From JBMNMU01 sp050953505 (GTDB taxonomy: Bacteria; Bacillota; Clostridia; Peptostreptococcales; Anaerovoracaceae), in the NCBI GenBank assembly GCA_050953505.1, contig JBMNMU010000001.1:1116001-1180000 (forward strand): DNA of 64,000 nucleotides, read 5' to 3'. The notes below the pieces were generated by a model. That model saw only the letters and a program-made list of their open reading frames with translations. It searched no databases and was not told where the DNA came from. The position numbers and the translations under genes were made by a program. Positions within the stretch are counted from its first letter, which is position 1, and each line of letters begins with the position of its first letter. Of this stretch, positions 17,497-26,585 are shown piece by piece.

Positions 17497-20400
17497 TATC
17501 TAATACCAGCTCCCATTCTATTCACAAATTCTTGATAAGGAATCAATTCTCCTCGCCCTTCCCTTACATCCCCAATCATCTTGTTTATAAAGTCAGAAAA
17601 TTGTTTTTCACTCTTATCATAGATTGGCTCACCTGTATCTGTTTCTTCACAGTGCATACATCCACCTAAAAACTCCATGTCACCAATTAATATCAGCATT
17701 TTTTTACATCTTGTCATTGCAACATTTAGTCTTCGGAGTTCATTTAAGAAGCCTATTCTCCTATGCTTTGGTGATATAGTTGAGCTTTTCGTAAAGCTAT
17801 ATAGAATAATATCCCTTTCCTGGCCTTGATAGCTATCTAAGGTAGCTACCATATCACTTACGACCTCCTTTGGCAAAAATTTAGAAATGTTATTTTTAAT
17901 TAATTTAACCTGGGACTTATAGGCAGAGATAACTCCTACCTCCTTCAAGTCATTTTCAGGGTTTTCTGAAATAAAGCGAATGAGCTCTGTAATGATCTTG
18001 GCTTCAAGTGAATTACTGCTTCCTGCCCCTTCTATCTTTTTCTCAAAACGATTGGATTCATTTGAAGTATCTATGATTACATAGGGTTTCTGGGATAATG
18101 CGGGAATCTGACTTTTCAATCCTTTCTTAAATTCAGGAGAAAAATACTTTCCATCATAAAACCATTCCGATATGGTGTCGGCTATTTCTGATGGCATTCG
18201 ATATTGAGTGTCTAGCATCAACTTGTTTTCATCTGGCAAATCATAATACATTTTTTCAAATAATGATTTTTCTAATAGGTCATGCTTCACCCCATTTTCA
18301 TCGCATAAATCAATTAACTCCTGATCTGCATTGGGAGGTATTTGCTTATGGTCTCCTAGCATGATTAATTTGTTTGAAACGCTCATAGGCACCAATGCAT
18401 TATGCACCTGTATCTGCCCTGCTTCGTCAATAATGGTCACATCAAAGTCAAGGTTTACAAATCTTTTCTGAGAGTTGATTCCTATACAGGTAGCTCCTAC
18501 CAAATCAACAGATTCCAGCACAATTTCATTCAGTGCGTAGTTCTGCTTTGATTCGGCCTCTTCTCTCCAGGCTACAATTGCTTTTTTCAACTGCTCTAAA
18601 CGAGACATTTCACTTTGTGTAAGTTCCAATATGCGTACACAATCTGCAGCTGAAAGCGCCCCATACTTTTCAATAATCCTAAATAGCCCCCAGATATTTT
18701 CCGTTTCCTTTAGGGGCTTAATATTTAATTTCTGTGTAGCTTCCTTAGCATTCTCCATATCCGCGTAAAGGCTTCTATATTCTACATCTCTAAGTAATTT
18801 ATATTTCTTCTCATATGTATTCCTAAGTGTACTGTATTTATTAGCAAGAGTAACCTCATTTTTTGATAACTCAAGGTATTCATTTGCGACTTTTTTGATT
18901 CTTTTTTTATTCCTTCTATATCTGAAAAAAGAAAATAGCTTAGCAATTCCCTTTAGCTCTTTTTCATATTTTTCAATTTCGCCATGCATGCTTGTAATTT
19001 TATTTCCATGATCCTTTCGCTGGTTACTAGTATTTCGATACTCTTTAAGTAAGGCTGCTGTTTCTATATAAATCGGCCGGAATTCCTCAATTACTGCCTT
19101 TTGGAACTGCTCCCTGGATTCTTTTTCTTTTTCATGGCGCCCAACAGCCTTTTGCGCTTCTTCTATGTACACATCCCACTTTTCCCGAATCCTATCAATT
19201 TCAGTCAACTTATTATCGCTATTCTCGATAATAGACTTTCGAAGAGTAGCTACCTTATTTTCAAACATATACGGGACAACTTCTGACTGTAATTTTGACT
19301 CAGAGCCAATTCGGATGATGTCAATATCTTTTTCATCTGCTATTCGTGCCAGTACATTGTCAACTGCTTTGTTATTCTGAGAAGATACAAGAACTCTTTT
19401 ACGTTCTTGAGTCACAAAATACTTTACCCATTCTAAAATAACTGTTGTTTTTCCAGTTCCCGGAGGACCCATTACAAGAAAAACGTCTTTAGAATTAATA
19501 GCTGAAAAAATGGCATTCATCTGGCTTTCATTAGGTGGATATTTTTTCTCTAGAAGTTTTGATTTTAGCTGAGTTAAATCTTTATTATCAAATCCACTTG
19601 AAGAATTCTTCCCAAAGACAACATCCATATATTTGGCTGGGGCTTCTCCTGTTTTGATCTTCTCATTGGCCGCTAATTGAACATCCTTATTTACTGTAGA
19701 ATAAGAAAGGTTAAACCAACCTACCTGATTAAAATCAGAAATATCTATGTGCTTATTAAAAAGAAGTACAATAGCAGTAATAGGGCTGTCAGAATCCTCC
19801 TTCACCAATTCGATAATTTCCGCCGCATGCTTTTCTTGGTTTCGGTCTTCTAGCTCAACCTGAACCCCTACCTTGAAGATGCTCTCATCTACCTCTACTA
19901 CCCCGAACTGATAAGCAACTCTATCTAGGCGATCGTATTCCGCAGAGGTAATCCATGTATATGGAATGTTCCCCAGCATCTTTGCTTTTTTCTCTTCTAT
20001 CTCGCTTGATAAAATCGAGTAGCTTTCAGCAAGCTGAAGCAAATTCAATAGCTTCTTTTCTGGCTGATATTCTTCATCCTCTTCTTGATCTTCTTCTAAC
20101 TCCCCTTGCTCATTGTTTTTGGCAACCATGTTCTCCCTGATAATAGAAATGGCGCTACCGACATTGATATGAGAACAAACATTATCACCAAATCTGTTAC
20201 CATTTTTAATATCAAAATATAATTCATAGGGCTGTGTTAATTTAATTTGAACAATGATACCTGCTAGAATCTTAAAGCAAATTCCATTTTTCATTGCATA
20301 ATTTTGCTTCATTAGTGAATTCTTATAATATCCAATAATCAAGAGAGCATTATTATCGTCAGAGGGGGTGCATAAATAAGTTCCATCGTTTGTGTATACC

Positions 20401-20585
20401 TCAAAGAGCCCCTCATCTCTTCCCCTCGTAATCAAAAGTACACGACTGGCAGAGAGAGAAGTGAGCATTCCTATTGCAGTGCTTACATTTGGAGACATTT
20501 TGCCGAATGCTTTCTTGGTTATAGAAAACCGAATATAGGATGTAAGCTGTGCGTCTTGGGGTTTAAAATCTATAAATTCATTCAT
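17496..20585 (-). CDS. UPF1/DNA2-like superfamily 1 helicase
   Basis: A 1,029-residue helicase of the COG1112 type. Motifs by residue: Walker A GPPGTGKTT at 373-381, Ia SSQNNKAVDN at 401-410, Walker B IIDEAGQ at 718-724, motif III GDHKQIPP at 744-751, QYRMP at 794-798, motif V TLDSYQGQERD at 915-925 and motif VI RRLNVAMTRC at 951-960. A long charged coiled-coil insertion lies at about 455-680 between Ia and II (domain 1B region). The first 330 residues are a beta-rich N-terminal module with an acidic stretch at 160-175. No PLD or other nuclease domain is seen. The start overlaps the upstream microprotein by 8 bases. Probably an RNA or DNA translocase acting with the kinases. Confidence 0.85.
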   Translation of the reverse strand: MNEFIDFKPQDAQLTSYIRFSITKKAFGKMSPNVSTAIGMLTSLSASRVLLITRGRDEGLFEVYTNDGTYLCTPSDDNNALLIIGYYKNSLMKQNYAMKNGICFKILAGIIVQIKLTQPYELYFDIKNGNRFGDNVCSHINVGSAISIIRENMVAKNNEQGELEEDQEEDEEYQPEKKLLNLLQLAESYSILSSEIEEKKAKMLGNIPYTWITSAEYDRLDRVAYQFGVVEVDESIFKVGVQVELEDRNQEKHAAEIIELVKEDSDSPITAIVLLFNKHIDISDFNQVGWFNLSYSTVNKDVQLAANEKIKTGEAPAKYMDVVFGKNSSSGFDNKDLTQLKSKLLEKKYPPNESQMNAIFSAINSKDVFLVMGPPGTGKTTVILEWVKYFVTQERKRVLVSSQNNKAVDNVLARIADEKDIDIIRIGSESKLQSEVVPYMFENKVATLRKSIIENSDNKLTEIDRIREKWDVYIEEAQKAVGRHEKEKESREQFQKAVIEEFRPIYIETAALLKEYRNTSNQRKDHGNKITSMHGEIEKYEKELKGIAKLFSFFRYRRNKKRIKKVANEYLELSKNEVTLANKYSTLRNTYEKKYKLLRDVEYRSLYADMENAKEATQKLNIKPLKETENIWGLFRIIEKYGALSAADCVRILELTQSEMSRLEQLKKAIVAWREEAESKQNYALNEIVLESVDLVGATCIGINSQKRFVNLDFDVTIIDEAGQIQVHNALVPMSVSNKLIMLGDHKQIPPNADQELIDLCDENGVKHDLLEKSLFEKMYYDLPDENKLMLDTQYRMPSEIADTISEWFYDGKYFSPEFKKGLKSQIPALSQKPYVIIDTSNESNRFEKKIEGAGSSNSLEAKIITELIRFISENPENDLKEVGVISAYKSQVKLIKNNISKFLPKEVVSDMVATLDSYQGQERDIILYSFTKSSTISPKHRRIGFLNELRRLNVAMTRCKKMLILIGDMEFLGGCMHCEETDTGEPIYDKSEKQFSDFINKMIGDVREGRGELIPYQEFVNRMGAGIR

Positions 20586-20724
20586 TATCTTTCCACCTAT
20601 CCATATCCGGTAAATCGTATGCTTCCAAGCTCCCTATGTCAGGAAAGTCTTCAAGCTTTTCTACCTCAAGTATTTTTGCAAGCTCTTCCCGAAAAGCTTT
20701 CTCTATTTTTGCTTCATCAGCCAT
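20578..20724 (-). CDS. 48-residue acidic microprotein between kinase and helicase
   Basis: A short frame beginning MADEAKIEKAFREELAKILE and ending DLPDMDRWKDNE. It overlaps the 3' end of the kinase gene by 22 bases and the helicase start by 8 bases, so without it there would be a 117-base gap in an otherwise fully overlapped operon. It is strongly acidic and predicted helical in its first half, with a hydrophobic heptad-like pattern (I, F, L, I, L, V, L, F). The ribosome site is weak, as expected for coupled translation. I infer that it is real from the overlaps; no homologue is recognised. It could be an adaptor joining kinase and helicase. Confidence 0.6.
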   Translation of the reverse strand: MADEAKIEKAFREELAKILEVEKLEDFPDIGSLEAYDLPDMDRWKDNE

Positions 20725-21551
20725 CTGATTTTTTTCACCGCCTTTACTAATTCATATTTTAGCTCAGAATAATTGCGATATCTGCTTTTAGGGTCCAGCT
20801 TCATACATTTCACAATGATTGCATTTACCGACTCTTCCATGTTAATATTTTTTTCTTTGGGCTCAATAAACTTGTCCCACTCCAATGGACCTCTGCTACG
20901 ATTTTTTGCATAATCCCCAGGGTTTACTGGAACGGATCCTGTATAATACCCATACATCATTACACCAATGGAAAACATGTCAACCTTCTCTCGTCCCTGA
21001 TATTTTGACTTTCTGGACATCTCCGGTGCCTTATAGTTTACAGTACCTTCTACAAGGTTAGGCGTTTCTATGCTAATATTGAAATCGATTAAATACAGCT
21101 TATCTGTTTCTGTAATCATAATATTGGCAGGCTTAATATCCTTGTGATATAAATTCTTTCGTTCCATTACTGAAAGAATATCGCAAAGATTGATCATCCA
21201 CTGCAGGAAGGTCAATTCAGGCACAGTCATTATATCGGCCAGGGTCCTTCCTTTAATCCATTCCATAATAATGTACAAGACAGAGTTTTTTTCATCATAG
21301 TGGGTTTCATAAATGTGTGGTATATTCACATTATCCTCTGCCAGGCTTACCATTGCTCTTATTTCGGAATAAGATTTCTGGTAGTACAATTGTTTTTCTT
21401 TTCTATGTTCACCTGGAATTTGAATATATTTTACAGCAACAGTTCTGCCCAAGTTCAAATCCTGTGCTTGATATAAACCACCACATCCCGTTTCAATTTT
21501 TGTTTCTTCAATAAGGATATACTTTTGATGTTTTTCAAATTCTAGCAACAT
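20703..21551 (-). CDS. Serine/threonine protein kinase (catalytically complete)
   Basis: A 282-residue soluble Hanks-type kinase consisting of little but the catalytic domain. It has the VAVK lysine (Lys41), catalytic loop HKDIKPANIM at 136-145 (Asp138), a DFN variant of the metal-binding DFG at 156-158, NYKAPEM at 172-178 and the DMFSIGVMMY helix F aspartate. The glycine loop is short (TGCGGLY). No PASTA, transmembrane or other domain is attached, unlike housekeeping PrkC. I start at ATG 21551, after GAGGAA and 1 base beyond the upstream stop; ATG 21572 is an alternative overlapping start. It lies between a pseudokinase and a helicase in one operon. Confidence 0.88.
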   Translation of the reverse strand: MLLEFEKHQKYILIEETKIETGCGGLYQAQDLNLGRTVAVKYIQIPGEHRKEKQLYYQKSYSEIRAMVSLAEDNVNIPHIYETHYDEKNSVLYIIMEWIKGRTLADIMTVPELTFLQWMINLCDILSVMERKNLYHKDIKPANIMITETDKLYLIDFNISIETPNLVEGTVNYKAPEMSRKSKYQGREKVDMFSIGVMMYGYYTGSVPVNPGDYAKNRSRGPLEWDKFIEPKEKNINMEESVNAIIVKCMKLDPKSRYRNYSELKYELVKAVKKIRWLMKQK

Positions 21552-21552
21552 A

Positions 21553-22938
21553 TTAATTCCTCGATTCTGCATCTAAAATATCTTTTACATCTTCTATATT
21601 AAATCTACTTTCCGGGTCATCTCCTCGCATAACATCTAATAAATCTAGCAATATCTCTGAAACTCCTAATTCTTCCAACTCATCTAGATCAACTGGTGCT
21701 TCACTGATTTCTCCCATAAGAATATCAGAAAATAAAATTCCTAATGAATAGATATCCACCTTAGCCCAATCAATTTTATTGGGTTCTGTCATGGTCTCCC
21801 ACTCTGGTGGCAGATATTTTGTCAATTTAATTTCTTTTAATTTATCTTTTGCCTTCACCGCATTATCAAAAACTGTATATTCTATTGACGAAGACTCAAT
21901 TTTTGCAAAATCGAATTTAATGACATAGGGAATCCATTCATCCCTAAATTTGCACACAAATATGCTTTCGTAATTCAACAAGCGATGCTCTATTGGAACT
22001 TCGGATGTATGAAGATTATACATGCAGTTTGCAATTCTGCTGCACAATTTTAATCTCTGCTTCAATGTCATTTCTTTTAGCATTTGTTCATTAAGCTCAT
22101 GTGGTTCCCGATTAAATATATAACTAATGATATAAAAAGAGCTTTTTGTAGAATCGATGGGTGTGACCTCTCTCATTTTTGTCATTCCCTCCGGAACGCT
22201 GGAGATTGACATCTTTGAAGCCTCTGTAAAACACTTATGGTTTCTTTGTAGAAAATGGTCACTCATATCCGCTTTATTGTATAACCTTAAAACGGCATAG
22301 AAATCCTTTTCCCCAGCACTATTGACAATATAGGCTAAAAATTCTCTTTCGCATTTAGATCGTGCTTTATCATCTGGAATATAGGATTTATAAATTTGAT
22401 ATTCCTCAATGGGCATTATATTTTCATCAAAGGCCGGCATATCAGCAGGTATTCTGCTTTTATAATAACGTCGCAAAAATAAGTGATACCCTTTCAAGCA
22501 CTTAATTGTACTATCGTAGCTGACCTTTACAGCACCGGGATGGCTGGCAGCATGAGAGCATGCATTACCATACATCCTTATAAAATCGTAATAATCTGCA
22601 GTTGCAGTACTCCCGTTTTCTCTCTTAAATGTAACTTCACCCAATTCGGGAAGAATCGGTTTGTTCTCTAATTTTTCATCAGCATTTAAGTATCCAGCTG
22701 TTCTTAAGGCTTCCTCATCCCGTAAGAAATCGATTTTTGATTTTAACTCTAAATTTCTTGGGATACTCCCTCCTAAGTTGTAGAGCTCAATGATACTTTG
22801 GACAATAATTTCAAGTGCCTCCCTTGTATCACGACCACTGCTTCTAAAATCTGTTCTGGCTCTTCTTTCAGCATCGTACAATTTTTTATATAAATCCGGA
22901 TTGATGTTTTCTATAAACCTAAAGTTGCTAAAAGACAT
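21553..22938 (-). CDS. DUF4145-like domain fused to a degenerate kinase fold
   Basis: A 461-residue protein, first gene of the cassette. The N-terminal 165 residues resemble DUF4145/HEPN-like helical modules of restriction and defence proteins (LYKKLYDAERRARTDF, an R-E-A-L-E-I-I helix and RMYGNACSHA). The C-terminal part (about 240-455) follows a protein kinase fold but lacks key residues: the catalytic-loop position reads HRLLNYESI (318-326, Asp and Lys both lost), DFG reads DFAK (343-346), APE reads LPPEW (376-380), while DIYSLGILF (395-403) is kept. So it is probably a pseudokinase that binds or regulates the active kinase. ATG 22938 follows GGAGGTAAGAAGA. Confidence 0.75.
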   Translation of the reverse strand: MSFSNFRFIENINPDLYKKLYDAERRARTDFRSSGRDTREALEIIVQSIIELYNLGGSIPRNLELKSKIDFLRDEEALRTAGYLNADEKLENKPILPELGEVTFKRENGSTATADYYDFIRMYGNACSHAASHPGAVKVSYDSTIKCLKGYHLFLRRYYKSRIPADMPAFDENIMPIEEYQIYKSYIPDDKARSKCEREFLAYIVNSAGEKDFYAVLRLYNKADMSDHFLQRNHKCFTEASKMSISSVPEGMTKMREVTPIDSTKSSFYIISYIFNREPHELNEQMLKEMTLKQRLKLCSRIANCMYNLHTSEVPIEHRLLNYESIFVCKFRDEWIPYVIKFDFAKIESSSIEYTVFDNAVKAKDKLKEIKLTKYLPPEWETMTEPNKIDWAKVDIYSLGILFSDILMGEISEAPVDLDELEELGVSEILLDLLDVMRGDDPESRFNIEDVKDILDAESRN

Positions 22939-22996
22939 TTCTTCTTACCTCCAGTTCATCAAACAACTATGATTTTTTTAATTTTAAGTCCAAATA

Positions 22997-23002
22997 ATTA
23001 TA
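22997..23002 (-). promoter_or_regulatory. Possible -10 element for the kinase-helicase cassette
   Basis: A perfect TATAAT on the minus strand lies about 59 bases before the first ATG of the cassette. No good TTGACA is seen at the right spacing (TAAAGA-like only), so the promoter is likely weak or activated. The rest of 22939-23232 shows nothing identifiable. Confidence 0.4.
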
Positions 23003-23232
23003 TCGGCAAATTACAAATTTTCTTTAAGTTAAGGGCAAGCTCTTTTGGGCTATTTCCTTTTAAGCCTCTACCAGATAATTAATCAGGCCAGGATTTTATT
23101 GGAAGTTCTATAGTCTTAAGGCCTAGAAATACTTGGTAATCTTTTCCTGTATCTTTGTATAGCCACTTGGATTATATTACCATTAAGATGAGAGATTACT
23201 TTCTGTATATATAATACATGAGGTGGCAAATA

Positions 23233-23415
23233 TTGAAAAAAAATACTGAAGATGAGTATAAAAAAGATCTTGTAGCTCGTATTGAAAAAATCAGGGCCGA
23301 CATTGATAAAATGGTGAGTTCTGAAGGGCGCAATGCATGCAATCAAGAGCTTCTTGATTTAAGCCATCAATTAGATGAGCTGATAATGAAATTAATGAAG
23401 TATCCAAATACATAA
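23233..23415 (+). CDS. Spo0E-family aspartyl-phosphate phosphatase
   Basis: A 60-residue protein, the usual size for Spo0E-like regulators. The diagnostic C-terminal motif is L-D-L-S-H-Q-L-D-E-L-I-x-K (consensus SQ-x-LD-x-L-I), preceded by a helix-forming I-E-K-I-R-A-D-I-D-K-M. These proteins dephosphorylate Spo0A-P in the cytoplasm and delay sporulation. I choose a TTG start at 23233 because AGGTGG lies 8 bases upstream; an ATG at 23218 would overlap that site. It precedes a SpoIIE-type phosphatase gene, but 200 bases and a promoter separate them. Confidence 0.8.
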   Translation: MKKNTEDEYKKDLVARIEKIRADIDKMVSSEGRNACNQELLDLSHQLDELIMKLMKYPNT

Positions 23416-23535
23416 ACATGGTACTAGAAAGCATTTTTCCACTATATATCCAGAAAACTGCTGGCCTGATGCCAAAGATTAGAAATTTCTCTGTTAAAAT
23501 GTGGCTCTATATTTGTGCCTTCTTATACTTTTTTC

Positions 23536-23564
23536 TTGTACAATAATGTGAATGATGATAAGAT
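23536..23564 (+). promoter_or_regulatory. Sigma-A-like promoter of the MASE3-SpoIIE gene
   Basis: TTGTAC at 23536-23541 and TAAGAT at 23559-23564 are separated by 17 bases; transcription would begin near 23571, 45 bases before the start codon. Confidence 0.5.
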
Positions 23565-23615
23565 ATTGCTAAATTAGGGAAAATAGAGTCAAAAATTGTG
23601 TAGAAGGGAGCAGCC

Positions 23616-25283
23616 ATGAAAAACTTTTACATACGAAATAAACCATATATTATTCTTTTGGCTCTAACAATATTTATGGCTCTTGTGCTGACTGCAGCTC
23701 CATTTTTTCGGGAAATCTTTATAAAATTCATAGATACTACATCCTATATACTCTGGCATAACATCTTTGAATTCTCAGGCATCATTATAGCCATTTGTAT
23801 TTTTTGCGTAACCTATTATTCCTTTGAGCAAAAACAAAATTTCAAGTATTTATTACTAGGAAGCGTCATGTTTCTGGTAGCCCTAGTAGATTTTTATCAT
23901 GTGATGAGCTTTGTAGGAATGCCCCCTTTTCTGATTCCTAATGATTCCCCTAACCGAGCGACCACCTTCTGGATTATTGCTAGATTAATTGGGGGCCTAG
24001 GATTATTGGCAACTATTATCCTGCCGTCACAGCTAAAGATTAGGTTTAAAAAGATCTTTTTTTTAATTCTACCAACTCTCATTAGCATGGTTATCTTGAT
24101 CATTGCTACTTACTATCCCCATCTGATACCTCCCATGTACATAGATGGGCAAGGCCTAACCAAGATTAAAATCTTTCTGGAAATCATAGTTATAATAACG
24201 TATTTAATCGGGATCACTTTCCTATTATTAAAATATAAGAACAGGGTCAATAGCTTGCTCATTCCACTAGCCTGTGCCTTGCTTGCAGGTATATTTAGCG
24301 AGCTATCCTTTACTCTTTATAAAGATGTTTACGGGGTATACAATTTTATTGGGCATTTTCTAAAATTTCTAATGTACTTTGTTATTTTCAGAATCATTTT
24401 CATACAGAATATTCAGCTACCATATAGAGACCTTTCTCTTGCTCATGCTGAAATTAAAAACTATGCAGATAACCTGGACAAGATTGTCTATCAAAGAACA
24501 GAGCAAATCAACCTAATCAACAAAAAATTGCTAGATGATCTTGAGTATGCCCGTGATATTCAATTATCAATGCTTCCCAAATCTATGCCTAATACCCCTA
24601 ACGTGGTATTTGAATCCCAGTATTTCCCCGCAGACCGAGTAAGCGGTGATTTCTATAATATCATCCGATTAAATGAAACAAAAATTGGTATTTACATCGG
24701 GGATGTAGCCGGTCACGGTGTTCCTGCAGCCATGCTAACCGTATTTCTTAATCAAAGTATTAAACCAATGAAAGAAAACCAGCAAGGGTTCAAGGAGGTA
24801 TTACCTCCATCAGTGGTATTAAAAAATATTTGCTTAGATTATAATCAAACAAATTTTAGCAACGAAATATATTTAGCTATGCTATATGGAACTTTTGATC
24901 TTTCCACAAGAGAATTTACTTTCTCTGCTGCGGGGCTAAACGTACCGCCAATGGTTATAAGTAATTCTGGTGAGGTAAAAGAGCTATCTATCAGCGGACT
25001 ACCTATATGTAGATTCCCCTTAGCAACACAGATTGGTTATACAGACTCCACAATTAGTCTGGAGAAAGGGGATAAGATATTGTTTTATTCTGATGGACTA
25101 GTTGAAGCTATAAATCCCAGTAACGAGATCTATTCCGAATCAAGGCTGAAGGATCATCTTCAGAAGAATGCACATTTTGATGCGGTTCAGCTGACGGACA
25201 GCATTACCCAGGATATATTTCATTTTATTCAAGGACAAGATCTGCGAGATGATATTACATTCTTTATCATGGAAATCAAATAA
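23616..25283 (+). CDS. MASE3 membrane sensor with PP2C/SpoIIE-type phosphatase
   Basis: A 555-residue signalling protein. Residues 10-265 form about eight membrane helices with the MASE3 pattern (for example ALVDFYHVMSFVGMP and FWIIARLIGG). A coiled coil (270-310) leads into a SpoIIE/RsbU phosphatase domain with ARDIQLSMLPK, the metal-binding acidic residue in VSGDFYN, GDVAGHGVPAAML and the C-terminal FYSDGLVEA and DDITFFIME. Such enzymes dephosphorylate anti-anti-sigma factors or similar phosphoproteins; the substrate is not encoded nearby. GAAGGGAG lies 7 bases before ATG. A hairpin follows the stop. Confidence 0.88.
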   Translation: MKNFYIRNKPYIILLALTIFMALVLTAAPFFREIFIKFIDTTSYILWHNIFEFSGIIIAICIFCVTYYSFEQKQNFKYLLLGSVMFLVALVDFYHVMSFVGMPPFLIPNDSPNRATTFWIIARLIGGLGLLATIILPSQLKIRFKKIFFLILPTLISMVILIIATYYPHLIPPMYIDGQGLTKIKIFLEIIVIITYLIGITFLLLKYKNRVNSLLIPLACALLAGIFSELSFTLYKDVYGVYNFIGHFLKFLMYFVIFRIIFIQNIQLPYRDLSLAHAEIKNYADNLDKIVYQRTEQINLINKKLLDDLEYARDIQLSMLPKSMPNTPNVVFESQYFPADRVSGDFYNIIRLNETKIGIYIGDVAGHGVPAAMLTVFLNQSIKPMKENQQGFKEVLPPSVVLKNICLDYNQTNFSNEIYLAMLYGTFDLSTREFTFSAAGLNVPPMVISNSGEVKELSISGLPICRFPLATQIGYTDSTISLEKGDKILFYSDGLVEAINPSNEIYSESRLKDHLQKNAHFDAVQLTDSITQDIFHFIQGQDLRDDITFFIMEIK

Positions 25284-25298
25284 GGGTTTACGGCAAAA

Positions 25299-25348
25299 GG
25301 GACAGGCACATTATCACATATACCTATATGTGATAGCGTTCCTGTCCC
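25299..25348. repeat. Hairpin with GGGACAGG/CCTGTCCC ends
   Basis: A 50-base near-palindrome: outer 8-bp GGGACAGG/CCTGTCCC and an inner 10-bp ATCACATATA/TATATGTGAT stem. It lies 16 bases after the phosphatase stop and could end transcription, although no U-tract follows. Confidence 0.7.
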
Positions 25349-25473
25349 GTATATTATCCAGTGTCACCGCCATCAAGTCTGCACTTTTCTTATATCTGTC
25401 ATCTTGTCCCCTTGTAACATTCCAACTCCTTTATGAATATTGTGTTAACAGTAAAAAGATGAGGAGTGATTGC

Positions 25474-26577
25474 ATGGCGCAGTTAATTTATACCATACAG
25501 CCGGGGGATACTCTTTTTGAGATCGCCCGCCTATATGGAAGTAACGTTAAAGATATCGTAGATTTGAATAATATTGCCAATCCAGATATGATTTACCCTG
25601 ACCAAGTTATTCTAATCCCAGTATATGAAGAGGATATAGAAACCCCTCCAGGAAGCATCATATATACCGTTCAGCCCGGCGATAATCTTTACATCATATC
25701 CCTTTTATTTGGGATTCCTATTCAAAATATTTTAGAGCTAAATGAGATTACTGATCCAGCCTTAATATTTCCCGGGCAGCTAATTGTCCTGCCGCCGGAT
25801 ACTGTAAATCCATTTCAGCCCACTGAGCCTGGCTTAATAAGATATACAGTACTGCAAGGAGATACAATTTATAAAATATCCCAAAGATTTGGAACAGATG
25901 TTGAATCCATACTTAATGCAAATCCCGGTTTAGATCCATATAATTTAACTCCCGGAGCTACAATATCTATTACAATTCCGGATAATGCAGTTGCCATTTA
26001 TAAAGGCAGTCCTAAAAAAATAGTAGCACTCACCTTTGACGCAACATATGGTAATAACCAAACCCACAGGCTATTAGAAATATTAAGAGAGAATGATGTT
26101 AAGGCAACTTTTTTCCTCTCCGGCATTTGGTTGGAGAATTTCCCACATCTAGTTCGGGAAATAGTCTCTGAAGGTCATGAAATTGGAAACCATAGCTATA
26201 CCCATCCCCATATGACTGAGATTTCATTGACAGAAGCAAGTAATCAAATCATGCGGACAGATGCGCTTATTAGGAATATCACTGGTTTAAGCCCTTACCT
26301 ATTTAGACCTCCTTATGGAGAGTATAGTCAAGGGATTCTCAATACCGTAGCTTCACTAGGGTATCTTACCATCATGTGGACCATTGACTCACTAGACTGG
26401 AAAGAGCCTGGCGCAGATCAAATATTATCACGCGTAGTGGATAACGTTGAGCCTGGTGCCATTATTTTATTACATCAATCGTCAGCTCAGACTGCGGAGG
26501 CGCTACCTGAAATCATTTCCCGAATAAAGGAACTAGGTTATGATTTTGGTACTGTTACACAGGTTATAGATCCTTGA
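25474..26577 (+). CDS. Polysaccharide deacetylase with three LysM repeats
   Basis: A 367-residue cell-wall enzyme. Three LysM repeats span about residues 4-48, 57-102 and 109-155, each with the Y-T-(I/V)-Q-P-G-D and L-N-x-I-x-(N/D)-P pattern. The C-terminal NodB domain shows LTFDATYG (a variant of TFDDG with the first metal Asp kept), the metal-binding GNHSYTHPHM, RPPYGEYSQG and the LLHQS motif. It should bind and deacetylate peptidoglycan, consistent with PdaA/PdaB-like roles in spore or wall modification. No signal peptide is visible. ATG 25474 has GAGGAG 8 bases upstream and begins the first LysM; longer upstream frames run through the preceding hairpin. Confidence 0.92.
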   Translation: MAQLIYTIQPGDTLFEIARLYGSNVKDIVDLNNIANPDMIYPDQVILIPVYEEDIETPPGSIIYTVQPGDNLYIISLLFGIPIQNILELNEITDPALIFPGQLIVLPPDTVNPFQPTEPGLIRYTVLQGDTIYKISQRFGTDVESILNANPGLDPYNLTPGATISITIPDNAVAIYKGSPKKIVALTFDATYGNNQTHRLLEILRENDVKATFFLSGIWLENFPHLVREIVSEGHEIGNHSYTHPHMTEISLTEASNQIMRTDALIRNITGLSPYLFRPPYGEYSQGILNTVASLGYLTIMWTIDSLDWKEPGADQILSRVVDNVEPGAIILLHQSSAQTAEALPEIISRIKELGYDFGTVTQVIDP

Positions 26578-26585
26578 AAATAAAT

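Noticed and set aside
16222..22938. Calling the cassette a standard Mokosh system
   Set aside because: The kinase-helicase pairing fits, but no PLD HxK motif appears in the helicase or its neighbours, and the gene set differs, so the name is not justified from sequence alone.
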